This document shows, piece by piece, positions 6,329-12,825 of a DNA stretch of 36,224 bases. Every line of letters starts with the position of its first letter. Within the stretch, counting starts at the first letter, position 1. The DNA is from a virus, in the IMG/VR virus record IMGVR_UViG_3300046740_000258, positions 1-36,224 of that record. One strand, given 5' to 3'. A program made the translations under genes and the position numbers. The notes under the pieces are model-generated. The model was not told where the DNA came from. It saw nothing but the letters and a program-made list of their open reading frames with translations, and ran no database searches.

Positions 6329-6985
6329 GTGTTGTGCCCCAGGTGCCAACGGAAAACGACCGTGGTTAAGACCGAAGATCATAGCTCGGGGGCCAAACTC
6401 AGATTGCGCCGCTGCGAGGCCGATGGGCGCTTCTGGACGAGGACGAGTGAAAAGGTCGACAGATGGTTGCCGGCAACGGCAACTGACGTTGCCCACAACG
6501 GCGATCTAACGGCGATTGCCGTTGCCCAGCAGTTGGGGGGAAAGGGGGGTTCTGCTCTGGGATTGATCCCCCTTCCGGATTCAGACCAGAAGGCTTCTTC
6601 GAAGCCTCAGACGCGGGCGCGTAGAGGCCGTCCCGGCGAGGATTACCCCGCGGACTTCGAAGCTATCTGGACAGGTTGCAAGCCCCGCAAGGGGAATAAA
6701 TCACCCGCATTTAAAGCGTGGGTGAAATTCAAGCCCGACCCGATTTTCACCGTCGAGCGTTACCAGCTCCGGATGCGCACCGATTCGTGGCAACGGGGGT
6801 TCATGCAGAACCTCTCGACTTGGCTCAACGACAAGGGGTGGGAGACCGAGCCGGACCCCTCTGAGTTCGCCACCAGGAAGGCCGAGGTCAGGCCGGCTAC
6901 CAGCTTCGCCGTACGCGCCGAGCAGGAGCGCGAAGACCGGCATCTCGACCGAATGGCCAGCCTTGCCTTTGGAGACGACGAATGA
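6329..6985 (+). CDS. Replication initiation protein (DnaT/O-like C-terminal domain)
   Basis: A 218-residue protein from GTG 6329. Residues 105-175 match the C-terminal domain of phage replisome organisers: DFEAIWTG...PRKGNKSPAFKAWVKFKPDP, then the helix before FMQNLSTWLNDKGWE, equivalent to the family pattern of 'FIPHPATWLN..RWED'. This domain recruits the host helicase or loader. The N terminus (CPRC ... LRLRRCEADGRFWT) resembles the NrdR zinc ribbon, but the fourth ligand is Asp instead of Cys. The middle (about 45-75) is a low-complexity linker encoded by an iteron-like repeat cluster at 6466-6526, the same architecture as lambda O with its internal origin. It ends by ATGA overlap with the next gene. 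Confidence 0.7.
   Translation: MLCPRCQRKTTVVKTEDHSSGAKLRLRRCEADGRFWTRTSEKVDRWLPATATDVAHNGDLTAIAVAQQLGGKGGSALGLIPLPDSDQKASSKPQTRARRGRPGEDYPADFEAIWTGCKPRKGNKSPAFKAWVKFKPDPIFTVERYQLRMRTDSWQRGFMQNLSTWLNDKGWETEPDPSEFATRKAEVRPATSFAVRAEQEREDRHLDRMASLAFGDDE
6466..6526. repeat. Iteron-like cluster inside the replication gene (origin candidate)
   Basis: Within 61 bases there are GTTGCC at 6466, 6488 and 6521; its complement GGCAAC at 6472 and 6478; AACGGC direct at 6475, 6497 and 6508; and GCCGTT inverted at 6518. The first two units form the perfect palindrome GTTGCCGGCAAC (6466-6477). AACGGCGAT occurs twice, 11 bp apart (6497, 6508). Clustered short repeats inside an initiator gene are typical of lambda-type origins. 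G-runs and the inverted repeat GGCTTC-TTC-GAAGCC (6592-6606) follow. Confidence 0.6.
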
Positions 6986-7521
6986 ACGAGACAGCGGCGA
7001 AGCAACTGATCCAGCGGTACGGCCGAAGCTACTACTTCGACCGCACGGCCGAGGGCTGGTTCGAGGCCAATTCGGACGCTCGGAGGCGAGGACAGGCCGA
7101 TGGCACCATCGACGCCCGGGCTGTTGGGGGAACCACGGTCCCCATCGCGAAGGGGCGAGAGTTGGCGTCCATCATGCTCGACAACGTGCGGGAGGCCCGG
7201 GACGATCTCCAGGCCACCGCGGCCCGCCTCAAGCGCGCCCGCCTCGATGGCCTCCTGAACAAGAGCGAATTCGAGGGGCTGGACAAGAAGCTACAGGAGG
7301 CGTGGGTGAAGGCCGCGATCGTCGTCCGCGGGGACTATCAGCAGGCCGTGGCCGAGCTCGCGCACTGGCAGCGGTATGCCGAAGAGGCAAGCGCCGGCAC
7401 GCTCCCCACGCTCAAGACTTCGGCTGGGGGTGGGACGGAGTTGCTCAAGGCGCTCGCCGAGATGAAGGCATATCCGCCCGATCCGCGTCTTCCGCCCGAG
7501 CGCGACGAGGAGGTGGCCTGA
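6982..7521 (+). CDS. Hypothetical helical protein
   Basis: A 179-residue protein. Residues 62-130 form a long charged helix (LDNVREARDDLQATAARLKRARLDGLLNKSEFEGLDKKLQEAW), likely a coiled coil. The N terminus has aromatic and acidic residues (YGRSYYFDRTAEGWFEAN). No family recognised. It is coupled to the replication gene by ATGA and to the next gene by TGATG, so a role in replication or DNA handling is possible but unproven. Confidence 0.65.
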   Translation: MNETAAKQLIQRYGRSYYFDRTAEGWFEANSDARRRGQADGTIDARAVGGTTVPIAKGRELASIMLDNVREARDDLQATAARLKRARLDGLLNKSEFEGLDKKLQEAWVKAAIVVRGDYQQAVAELAHWQRYAEEASAGTLPTLKTSAGGGTELLKALAEMKAYPPDPRLPPERDEEVA

Positions 7522-7982
7522 TGCCCATGGGAGCCGAGAACCAGGCCGCCCGGGTCTTCCGCCTCAAGAACCAGGGCCGGTGTGTCCGCTGCGCCGAGAA
7601 GCTGGGGGAGTACGTTGGCCGGTATTTCTCTTGCCAGTCCTGTCGCAACGATGACGCCGCCAGGCTGAACCGCCGGCGCCATGCCGCGAAGGCCGAGGGG
7701 GTTCTATGCAGCTTCGAGGGCTGCACCAAGCTCCCCCGGTCCAAGGGCATGTGCTCCGGGCACTACAACCAGCAACGCATTGGGAAGCCCCTGGAGCGCT
7801 TCCTGACCAAGAGCGAGGCCGCGCACCTCGGGAACCTCAAACGCATCGCAGGGCTCGAACGGGAGCGTCTGGAGCCCACTACAACGCTGCCCCGGTGTCG
7901 CTGTGGGCTACTCCTCCCCTGCAACAACTGCATCGGTGGAATCGACACGTTCGCGGAGATTCGGCGAGGTGTCGAATGGTGA
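7521..7982 (+). CDS. Zinc-binding protein with CxxHY motif
   Basis: A 153-residue protein with three Cys clusters: CVRCAEKL...CQSC (about 17-40), CSFEGCTKLPRSKGMCSGHYNQ (about 62-85) and CRCGLLLPCNNC near the C terminus. The middle pattern, C-x4-C-x8-C-x2-HY, is a recurring zinc knuckle in phage and actinobacterial proteins with no fixed function. Between the clusters lie Arg-rich helices, so nucleic-acid binding is plausible. The start follows by TGATG overlap. Confidence 0.65.
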   Translation: MPMGAENQAARVFRLKNQGRCVRCAEKLGEYVGRYFSCQSCRNDDAARLNRRRHAAKAEGVLCSFEGCTKLPRSKGMCSGHYNQQRIGKPLERFLTKSEAAHLGNLKRIAGLERERLEPTTTLPRCRCGLLLPCNNCIGGIDTFAEIRRGVEW

Positions 7983-8116
7983 GCGCGGCTGTACTCGTCG
8001 AAGTCGTAGCCGAAGAGACAGGGGAAGACGTGGAGACCGTCGCGGAGCTCCTAGCCGAGCTGCTCGAGGCCGAGGACCCCAAGGGCGTGCGGCGACCGCC
8101 ACGGAGGGCGCCTTGA
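7976..8116 (+). CDS. Small acidic helical protein
   Basis: A 46-residue protein (MVSAAVLVEVVAEETGED then a long Val/Glu/Leu helix, ending in PPRRAP). It overlaps the previous gene by 7 bases and ends by TTGA overlap with the next. GTG 7979 is an equally possible start. No family recognised. Confidence 0.45.
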   Translation: MVSAAVLVEVVAEETGEDVETVAELLAELLEAEDPKGVRRPPRRAP

Positions 8117-8304
8117 AGTCGGCGGGTTTCGGTTCGGACTGGCTACTCCGGGCTCTCCGCGAAGGAGAGGTCAAGGACGTCGTCAGGTTCATCAAGCCGG
8201 CCGACGGTGAGCCCACGTACGAGCTTGGCGAGGGCTTCACGGCCGAGGACGCCTTACGAGAACTCGCCAAGGCGCTGCCCTGGCCACCGGCGGTGAAGTG
8301 GTGA
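8113..8304 (+). CDS. Small hypothetical protein, TTG start
   Basis: A 63-residue protein starting at TTG 8113, which overlaps the previous stop. It has a helix (SDWLLRALREGEVKDVVRFI), a short hinge and a second helix (AEDALRELAKALP), ending PPAVKW. The composition is natural for a real protein. No family recognised. Confidence 0.5.
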   Translation: MKSAGFGSDWLLRALREGEVKDVVRFIKPADGEPTYELGEGFTAEDALRELAKALPWPPAVKW

Positions 8305-8693
8305 GCCTTCGCCGGTCCTATATCCGCCGAAAGTCCCCCCGCAGAATCTCCAAGCAAACCCCCGAGGAGAAGGCGTACCAGGAGTGGATCCACGAGCAGG
8401 AATGCGTGGGGGTCCGCAGCTTCTCCACGGTGGAGTACGGCCGCCGGCAGACCTCCCACGTATGCCAGGGACGGATAGAGCAGAGCCACGACCGAAACAT
8501 GACGGGGATGGGCTTGAAGGCGCCCGAGCGAGACTCAGTGCCGATGTGCTCGGAGCTGCATCGGCAGTGGACGGACCACTCGGGGCTTTTCTCGCAGTGG
8601 GAGAAACCGTATCGGAGGCTTTGGATGCGGGAAAGAATTCGAGAAGCGAACGACGCGTTCGATGCGGGGCATCCGAGGGAGGCGACAGCATGA
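8301..8693 (+). CDS. HNH-like (DUF968-type) protein
   Basis: A 130-residue protein from GTG 8301. CQGRIEQSHDRNMTGMGLKAPERDSVPMC followed by LHRQWTDHSG fits the phage family with consensus C.....EaaHv...GmG.Ka.D...vPLC..hH...H, a diverged HNH/beta-beta-alpha zinc nuclease fold. Putative metal or catalytic residues are H63, C83, H87 and H93. Relatives lie in phage replication/recombination regions and may process branched DNA. The N terminus is basic. It overlaps the next gene by ATGA. Confidence 0.65.
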   Translation: MSLRRSYIRRKSPRRISKQTPEEKAYQEWIHEQECVGVRSFSTVEYGRRQTSHVCQGRIEQSHDRNMTGMGLKAPERDSVPMCSELHRQWTDHSGLFSQWEKPYRRLWMRERIREANDAFDAGHPREATA

Positions 8694-8905
8694 GCAAACA
8701 CAATCTGGTCCAGGTCGAGGCAGTCGGGGAGTTTGTCGAGGTGCGCTGCTACATGGACGACGAGATGAAGTACAAGTGCGAGTTCACTCGCGAGCAAGCG
8801 CTCGCGCTGGCGTCCGCTCTGCGGGAAGCTGCCGAAGGCAGCGTGGGAAAGGGCAAGGCCCAGATTCAGAATCTCTCGTCAGGCACAGCCAAAGGAGAGC
8901 CATGA
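8690..8905 (+). CDS. Small hypothetical protein
   Basis: A 71-residue protein: a beta-rich first half (VQVEAVGEFVEVRCYMDDEMKYKCEFTREQ), then a helix (ALALASALREAAEGS) and a polar tail. The pattern of a beta hairpin followed by a helix starting 'EQALALASALREA' recurs in small phage proteins, but I cannot assign a function. It is coupled at both ends by ATGA. Confidence 0.6.
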   Translation: MSKHNLVQVEAVGEFVEVRCYMDDEMKYKCEFTREQALALASALREAAEGSVGKGKAQIQNLSSGTAKGEP

Positions 8906-9933
8906 GCGACGAGAAGCGACTCGAGGATTCCGTGGCCTGGCGCAAGTTCTACGAGGAGCGCGCCCGGCGCATCGCCACGGCAAAGGACCTGGACACGACC
9001 CGCGCCGACCTCACCGCCGCCCGTACTCGGGTAGCTGAGTTGGAGGGGGGAAATGCTCGGCTTGTTGCGCTGGGCGTGGCGGGCGCCGACAACTACGGGC
9101 AAGCGATTGTCGCGTTAGCCGATGCTCTGCATGAGCGCGACGCCTACAAGCGAGCCAAGGAAGAGAATGACGAGCGGTTTATGACTGAGCGAGACCAGGC
9201 AAGGGCCGAGGTCGCCGCTCTCCGAGAGACGCTGGGATGGGCTGCCAACCTCGCCGACCCGCTCTACTCGTTCGGCGTTAGCGAACGGCTGGCACTAGGC
9301 CGCAAGGCCCGGGAGGTGCTCGGCCTGCCGGCGCTCGACGCCTCCCCCCAGGCTGACCGGCCCCGTTTCGTCGACCCAGGGCGTGGACCGAGACAAGCGG
9401 TCGTAGCCTCCCCCCAGGCTGCTCCCCCGGGGACAACGCGCGTATTTGACGGCAAGAACTGGAGAGAGACTCCTGCGTGTGCCGAGTGCGGGTTAGACAC
9501 GGTTACCTATACCCTTGTGAGCGCGGGCAAAACAGAAACGGTAGTAGCTTGCCCGGACTGTGGGCCGGCTACCCCCGTACAGGGAGCGCCCCATGCCTGC
9601 CGCCTGTCCTGCGTAGAGCCTGGACACGATGAGTGGGTGGCAGCCGTACAGGGAGCGCCACCCGAGGTCATCCCCGCAATCAACGGCCCATGGATTCCCG
9701 GGGCAGCGCCAGCCGATGGGCCGACGTGCGCGGCGTGGTGCGGGCACGAAGTCGGGACGGTTTGGCCTGTCGTCGATTCGTTCCAGCGATGGAGCACGGT
9801 CACACACTCGTTTTGCTCTGCCGACTGCCGCGACGCGGGCCGCCCCCTCCACCCCGCCCCAGCCGTACCAGAGCCGGTACGGGAGCTGGTTCCATACCCT
9901 GCCACACCTGCCGCAGAGGAGAAGAAGACGTGA
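8902..9933 (+). CDS. Coiled-coil protein with Cys-rich C terminus
   Basis: A 343-residue protein. Residues 1-140 form a long coiled coil (SVAWRKFYEERARRIATAKD ... DQARAEVAALRETLGW). Then comes a region with LALGRKAREVLGLP, a repeated Pro/Ala linker containing ASPQA twice, and a C-terminal half with several Cys/His groups (CAECG, CPDCG, CRLSC, CAAWCGH, CSADC) ending in a Pro/Val/Glu tail. Two pairs of exact 16-base DNA repeats lie inside it (9340/9406 and 9575/9644), encoding ASPQA and VQGAP. It looks modular and rapidly changing. No function can be assigned. Confidence 0.6.
   Translation: MSDEKRLEDSVAWRKFYEERARRIATAKDLDTTRADLTAARTRVAELEGGNARLVALGVAGADNYGQAIVALADALHERDAYKRAKEENDERFMTERDQARAEVAALRETLGWAANLADPLYSFGVSERLALGRKAREVLGLPALDASPQADRPRFVDPGRGPRQAVVASPQAAPPGTTRVFDGKNWRETPACAECGLDTVTYTLVSAGKTETVVACPDCGPATPVQGAPHACRLSCVEPGHDEWVAAVQGAPPEVIPAINGPWIPGAAPADGPTCAAWCGHEVGTVWPVVDSFQRWSTVTHSFCSADCRDAGRPLHPAPAVPEPVRELVPYPATPAAEEKKT
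9340..9421 (+). repeat. 16-base direct repeat, first pair
   Basis: GCCTCCCCCCAGGCTG occurs at 9340-9355 and 9406-9421, 66 bases apart and in the same frame, encoding ASPQA both times. Confidence 0.8.
9575..9659 (+). repeat. 16-base direct repeat, second pair
   Basis: CCGTACAGGGAGCGCC occurs at 9575-9590 and 9644-9659, 69 bases apart and in frame, encoding VQGAP both times. A related inverted form, CCGTACcagagccGGTACGGGAGC, lies near 9872. Confidence 0.8.
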
Positions 9934-10205
9934 GATTCGAATGCGTGGACATCGAAGAACCGCAGGCGACGAAGACGGTGGAAGCGTTCGATCATCGCGC
10001 GGCGGCTGAGTGCTTCGTGGAATCCGTCTGGTCAGCGACGGACCATCAAGCTGCCTACGAGGTGCTCGTGCGCAGCGTCGGCGAACCGAACGTCAAACAC
10101 TTCACGGTCGACGTGGTCCCAGTGCCGTCCTTTGAAGCTACCGAGATAAAGCCTCGTCGCACCACCCCTGCCACCCCCAAGAGCGGAACGGAGCCGAGCC
10201 GATGA
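9930..10205 (+). CDS. Hypothetical protein
   Basis: A 91-residue protein from GTG 9930 (GTGA overlap). The core has an alpha/beta pattern (ATKTVEAFDHRAAAECFVESVWSATDHQAAYEVLVRSVGEPNVKHFTVDVV), followed by a basic Pro/Thr tail. The form resembles small phage proteins with 'D..eAAe.fa......' repeats, but I cannot name a family. Confidence 0.55.
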   Translation: MRFECVDIEEPQATKTVEAFDHRAAAECFVESVWSATDHQAAYEVLVRSVGEPNVKHFTVDVVPVPSFEATEIKPRRTTPATPKSGTEPSR

Positions 10206-10492
10206 CGACGCTGGAAGAGGAACTGCTCGACGCCGCCAAGGACGCCGAAGCATGGGGCACCGACACGATAGCGGGCCGGCAGTACCACGCCCGAGCCGCC
10301 CGTCTCCGTGCCAGGGCAGCATGGATTCGAGCGCGCATCGAGTTTCTGCGCGGCATCACCGACGACAGGATGCGCGCATGGAGGCAGCAAGTACTTGGCG
10401 AATGGGAAGTCTTCGCCGGTCCAAACATAGACCCACTCGGTGACCTCGCCGGTCCCGACCTCGGCCCTACTCGTAGAGACGGTGGGACATGA
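10202..10492 (+). CDS. Hypothetical helical protein
   Basis: A 96-residue protein with long Arg/Ala-rich helices (residues 3-60) and a Gly/Pro/Asp tail. The tail is encoded by the 17-base repeat that also ends the next gene. No family recognised. It overlaps both neighbours by ATGA. Confidence 0.55.
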   Translation: MTTLEEELLDAAKDAEAWGTDTIAGRQYHARAARLRARAAWIRARIEFLRGITDDRMRAWRQQVLGEWEVFAGPNIDPLGDLAGPDLGPTRRDGGT

Positions 10493-10606
10493 GCAAGCCG
10501 TGCGGCTTCTGCAAGGGCGACAACGCCATCCACTGCATGGGCGGCGGATTGTGGGTCTGCTTTCGTTGTTGGTTGCGCGCGTTGTTGCGCGGCCCTACTC
10601 GTAGAG
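10462..10606 (+). repeat. 17-base repeat before two consecutive starts
   Basis: CGGCCCTACTCGTAGAG occurs at 10462-10478 and 10590-10606. Each copy encodes GPTRR near a C terminus and lies about 11 bases before the ATG of the following gene, so the repeat may act as a duplicated gene-junction and ribosome-binding segment. Confidence 0.75.
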
Positions 10607-10620
10607 GAGAGCCTACATGA
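10489..10620 (+). CDS. Very small zinc-knuckle protein
   Basis: A 43-residue protein: CGFCKGDNAIHC ... WVCFRCW, then a basic tail ending GPTRRGEPT. Two CxxC pairs plus His can bind one zinc ion. Translation is coupled by ATGA at both ends. No family name. Confidence 0.5.
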   Translation: MSKPCGFCKGDNAIHCMGGGLWVCFRCWLRALLRGPTRRGEPT

Positions 10621-11351
10621 GCCGGTACCTTACCCAGCCTACACCTGCCCGCAGAACGGAGGAGACGGTGGCCGCGCTGTTCGTCGAGAAGGGTGGCGCG
10701 TACTACGGGTTACCCAACGTCGACCCGTGGGACGAAGAACGGGACGCAAGAAAATACGCTGGACCGTGGCCAGTGGTGGCACATCCGCCGTGTGAGAGGT
10801 GGGGACGGAGCGCGACGAAGGGCGGGCGCCGACTCGGGGACGATGACGCTTGCTTTCAGGCCGCGCTATCCGCGCTATCCAGGTTTGGGGGAGTGCTCGA
10901 ACACCCGGCAGACTCAAGGGCGTGGGACGCGTTCGGCTTGAGGAAGCCGGTAAGGTCCGGAGGTTGGTGTCGCGTTGGGTATCGCGATCTCTGGGCGTGT
11001 TGCGTGGAACAGGGGCACTATGGGCACCGCGCGCGAAAGGCGACGTGGCTGCTGGCGAGGGCGCCCATGGACGGGATGGGGCTTCCGCTCCTTCCTGAGT
11101 TGATTTGGGGCCGAGCTCCGTTTGAACGAACGCGACGCATGCGGGAGGCGACAACCGAAGCCGAACGGCGACGCGCCCGCCGCACCGGCGTCGTCCAGAA
11201 CATGTCGAAGAAGCAGCGCCGCGCTACCCCACCCGCCTTTCGTGACCTCCTCCTCTCAATCGCCCGCTCTGCTCTGCGGGAAGGCGCTCCTGCGCCGGGT
11301 GCAGGGCAAGGCCCAGATGCTGATCCGAACCCCGTCGGCGGCAAGCTATGA
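10617..11351 (+). CDS. Conserved phage protein with HPPC and GGVLEHP motifs
   Basis: A 244-residue protein. Motifs seen are ALFVEKGGAYYGLPNVDPWDEERDAR (21-45), VVAHPPCERWGR (53-64), GGVLEHPADSRAW (91-103) and a C-terminal YGHRARKATWLL (135-146). I recognise this set from a phage family usually called hypothetical. The order of a Pro-Cys loop then a Glu-containing GVLEHP strand recalls motifs IV (PC) and VI (ENV) of cytosine-5 DNA methyltransferases, so a diverged nucleic-acid-modifying role is possible (inference), but the SAM-binding FxGxG motif is not obvious. The C-terminal 90 residues are Arg-rich and probably disordered. Confidence 0.65.
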   Translation: MSRYLTQPTPARRTEETVAALFVEKGGAYYGLPNVDPWDEERDARKYAGPWPVVAHPPCERWGRSATKGGRRLGDDDACFQAALSALSRFGGVLEHPADSRAWDAFGLRKPVRSGGWCRVGYRDLWACCVEQGHYGHRARKATWLLARAPMDGMGLPLLPELIWGRAPFERTRRMREATTEAERRRARRTGVVQNMSKKQRRATPPAFRDLLLSIARSALREGAPAPGAGQGPDADPNPVGGKL

Positions 11352-11629
11352 CTGCGAGGGAGCGAGCACATGAGGCCGTGAATGCGTATGGCCGCTGTCT
11401 CTTCGGTAAAAAGCCCGACAACGTCCACGGCGTGCTTTGCAACGCGCTGACTGCCGCCATCCTCGCCGCCCAGAGCGACACCATCGAGAGATGCGCGAGG
11501 CTAGTTCGGAGTACCGCCTTGCACGTCTCTGACGACCCGGGAGACAACTGCGTGTGCGCCCCCTGTTTGGCCGCGCTTGATCTTGCCCGCCGCATCCGCG
11601 CTCTCCCCCCAGAGGACGTGAAGCCGTGA
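11348..11629 (+). CDS. Hypothetical protein
   Basis: A 93-residue helical protein with a CxxC pair (CVCAPC) near residue 70 and other Cys at about 17, 31 and 48. The layout of a helix containing 'AAILAAQSDTIERCARLVRS', a Cys pair and a final 'ALDLARRIRALP' helix is common in short phage early proteins of unknown function. Both ends overlap neighbours (ATGA, GTGA). Confidence 0.55.
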   Translation: MTARERAHEAVNAYGRCLFGKKPDNVHGVLCNALTAAILAAQSDTIERCARLVRSTALHVSDDPGDNCVCAPCLAALDLARRIRALPPEDVKP

Positions 11630-11727
11630 GCCGGCTAGGCAAGGCGCTGCTGCTCATCGCGGGCGTTCTGGAGGTCGCGTGGCTGTGGTGGCTGATTCAT
11701 CTTGCCGCGAAGTTGGCCCGCCCATGA
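11626..11727 (+). CDS. Very small membrane protein
   Basis: A 33-residue protein from GTG 11626. Residues 6-28 are a single hydrophobic segment with three Trp (LLLIAGVLEVAWLWWLIHLAA), flanked by basic ends, so it should span the inner membrane. Coupled by GTGA and ATGA. Function unknown. Confidence 0.5.
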   Translation: MSRLGKALLLIAGVLEVAWLWWLIHLAAKLARP

Positions 11728-11942
11728 GAAGCATGCAGGAAATAGACGACGTGCTGGCGAAGGAGCGCACAGGAGAGCGTCAGACGTGGTGCGGTGGCTG
11801 CCGCTGGTGGCACTCCGGCCCATGCACGCGCGCGACGTCAACCCCGTGGTGGGGTCGGATTCTCATCGACACGGCGTTCCTGCCGCCGAACGACGTTGCG
11901 TACTGCACTACGTGGCGAACCGACTGGGAGGCCCGCCCATGA
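11724..11942 (+). CDS. Small Cys/Trp-rich protein
   Basis: A 72-residue protein: a charged helix (RSMQEIDDVLAKERTGERQ), then WCGGCRWWHSGPC and a distal C, which could bind one zinc ion. Coupled by ATGA at both ends. No family recognised. Confidence 0.5.
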   Translation: MRSMQEIDDVLAKERTGERQTWCGGCRWWHSGPCTRATSTPWWGRILIDTAFLPPNDVAYCTTWRTDWEARP

Positions 11943-12316
11943 CCCCCCACCGTCACAGGTGGGTGAAGGGACTGGCCGTCCAATGCACCGCGCTGGTCAA
12001 TGGTGGACCATGCTCACGAAAGGCCGTAGTCGGCTGCTGGGACGCCGGCGCGCCTCCCTGCGGCCCCGACCAATGGATATCGGGCCGCTGCTTAGCCCAC
12101 GACCCTCGCCGCCCCCCTACTCCAGCAGAGCGGGAGGAGCGCCGGGTATTGCTGAGGGCGATGACAGAATTCTTTGACTGCCACATCGGCGGATGCCCCC
12201 GGTGTGAGTTTAACAAGTCGGTGGGAGCCGGGCTCGATGCCCTCGACGCCATCCTCGAGAGCGCCGCCTACTCCTGGACCGGGGGCCCTAGAACGGGTGG
12301 GAAGGCATCGCCGTGA
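11939..12316 (+). CDS. Hypothetical Cys/His protein, last early gene
   Basis: A 125-residue protein. It carries Cys and His at HRHRW, C18, C27, C36, C43 and CLAHD, then a helix with 'CHIGGCPRCEFN', consistent with two zinc sites. It ends the rightward early operon. Its last 29 bases overlap the 3' end of the leftward lipoprotein gene, so the two transcription units converge tail to tail. Confidence 0.6.
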   Translation: MTPHRHRWVKGLAVQCTALVNGGPCSRKAVVGCWDAGAPPCGPDQWISGRCLAHDPRRPPTPAEREERRVLLRAMTEFFDCHIGGCPRCEFNKSVGAGLDALDAILESAAYSWTGGPRTGGKASP

Positions 12317-12731
12317 AGGCCATCGAGGCAGGGTCAAAGCAGCCGTAGGTGATAGCTGTGGCGTTCCCCGGGGCCGTTAGTGGGGCAAACACCAGCAACC
12401 CCGCCGCGGTCGATAGCGTCAGCCTCGAGGATGAGACGGTGTAGTCCGCGGTAGCTGTGTCGGAGACGTAGTCCGTCGAGGGGCAGGTCACCTCCCGCAT
12501 GACGAGGGTAAGGCTCGATCCCGCGGTAGAATACTCGCCCGCCTCGATCTCAGCAGCCGGACTCCCATCGGTGAGGCTACACGCCGTGATCCATTTGTAC
12601 GCCCCTGCGGTGAACGCCACGCCAGTGACACATCCGTCGGCCGTCGTAAGCGCCCACTTGGTACCCTCGAGACCGTCGCCCGATCTCCCGCCACAGCTGA
12701 TCACCATCACGAGCAGAATAACGTATCGCAT
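12288..12731 (-). CDS. Predicted lipoprotein, leftward moron-like gene
   Basis: A 147-residue protein with a signal peptide and lipobox (MRYVILLVMVISC, lipidated Cys13), followed by GGRSGDGLEGTKWAL and an alternating beta pattern with four more Cys, suggesting a small lipocalin-like or beta-barrel domain exported and anchored to a membrane. It is the only leftward gene between early and late operons and has its own candidate promoter. A single lipoprotein in such a place is typical of lysogenic conversion or superinfection-exclusion genes (family knowledge); the specific role is unknown. It converges with the early operon. Confidence 0.75.
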   Translation of the reverse strand: MRYVILLVMVISCGGRSGDGLEGTKWALTTADGCVTGVAFTAGAYKWITACSLTDGSPAAEIEAGEYSTAGSSLTLVMREVTCPSTDYVSDTATADYTVSSSRLTLSTAAGLLVFAPLTAPGNATAITYGCFDPASMAFTAMPSHPF

Positions 12732-12791
12732 GAGCCGAAGCGTGTCCCCGGGCTCGGCCGCCCGTCAATCGGGTGCATGCGTTCAGGGTGG

Positions 12792-12821
12792 TTGCTATAT
12801 GTGACCATACGTGTATGGTCA
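12792..12821. promoter_or_regulatory. Palindromic operator across candidate divergent promoters
   Basis: TGACCATAC (12802-12810), GT, GTATGGTCA (12813-12821) form a 20-base palindrome with perfect 9-base arms. Rightward, TTGCTA (12792-12797) and TATGGT (12814-12819) are 16 bases apart, ahead of the late-operon gene at 12826. Leftward, ATGACC and TATAGC, 17 bases apart across the same palindrome, could serve the lipoprotein gene. The same half-sites recur at 15650-15681. Confidence 0.6.
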
Positions 12822-12825
12822 TGGC

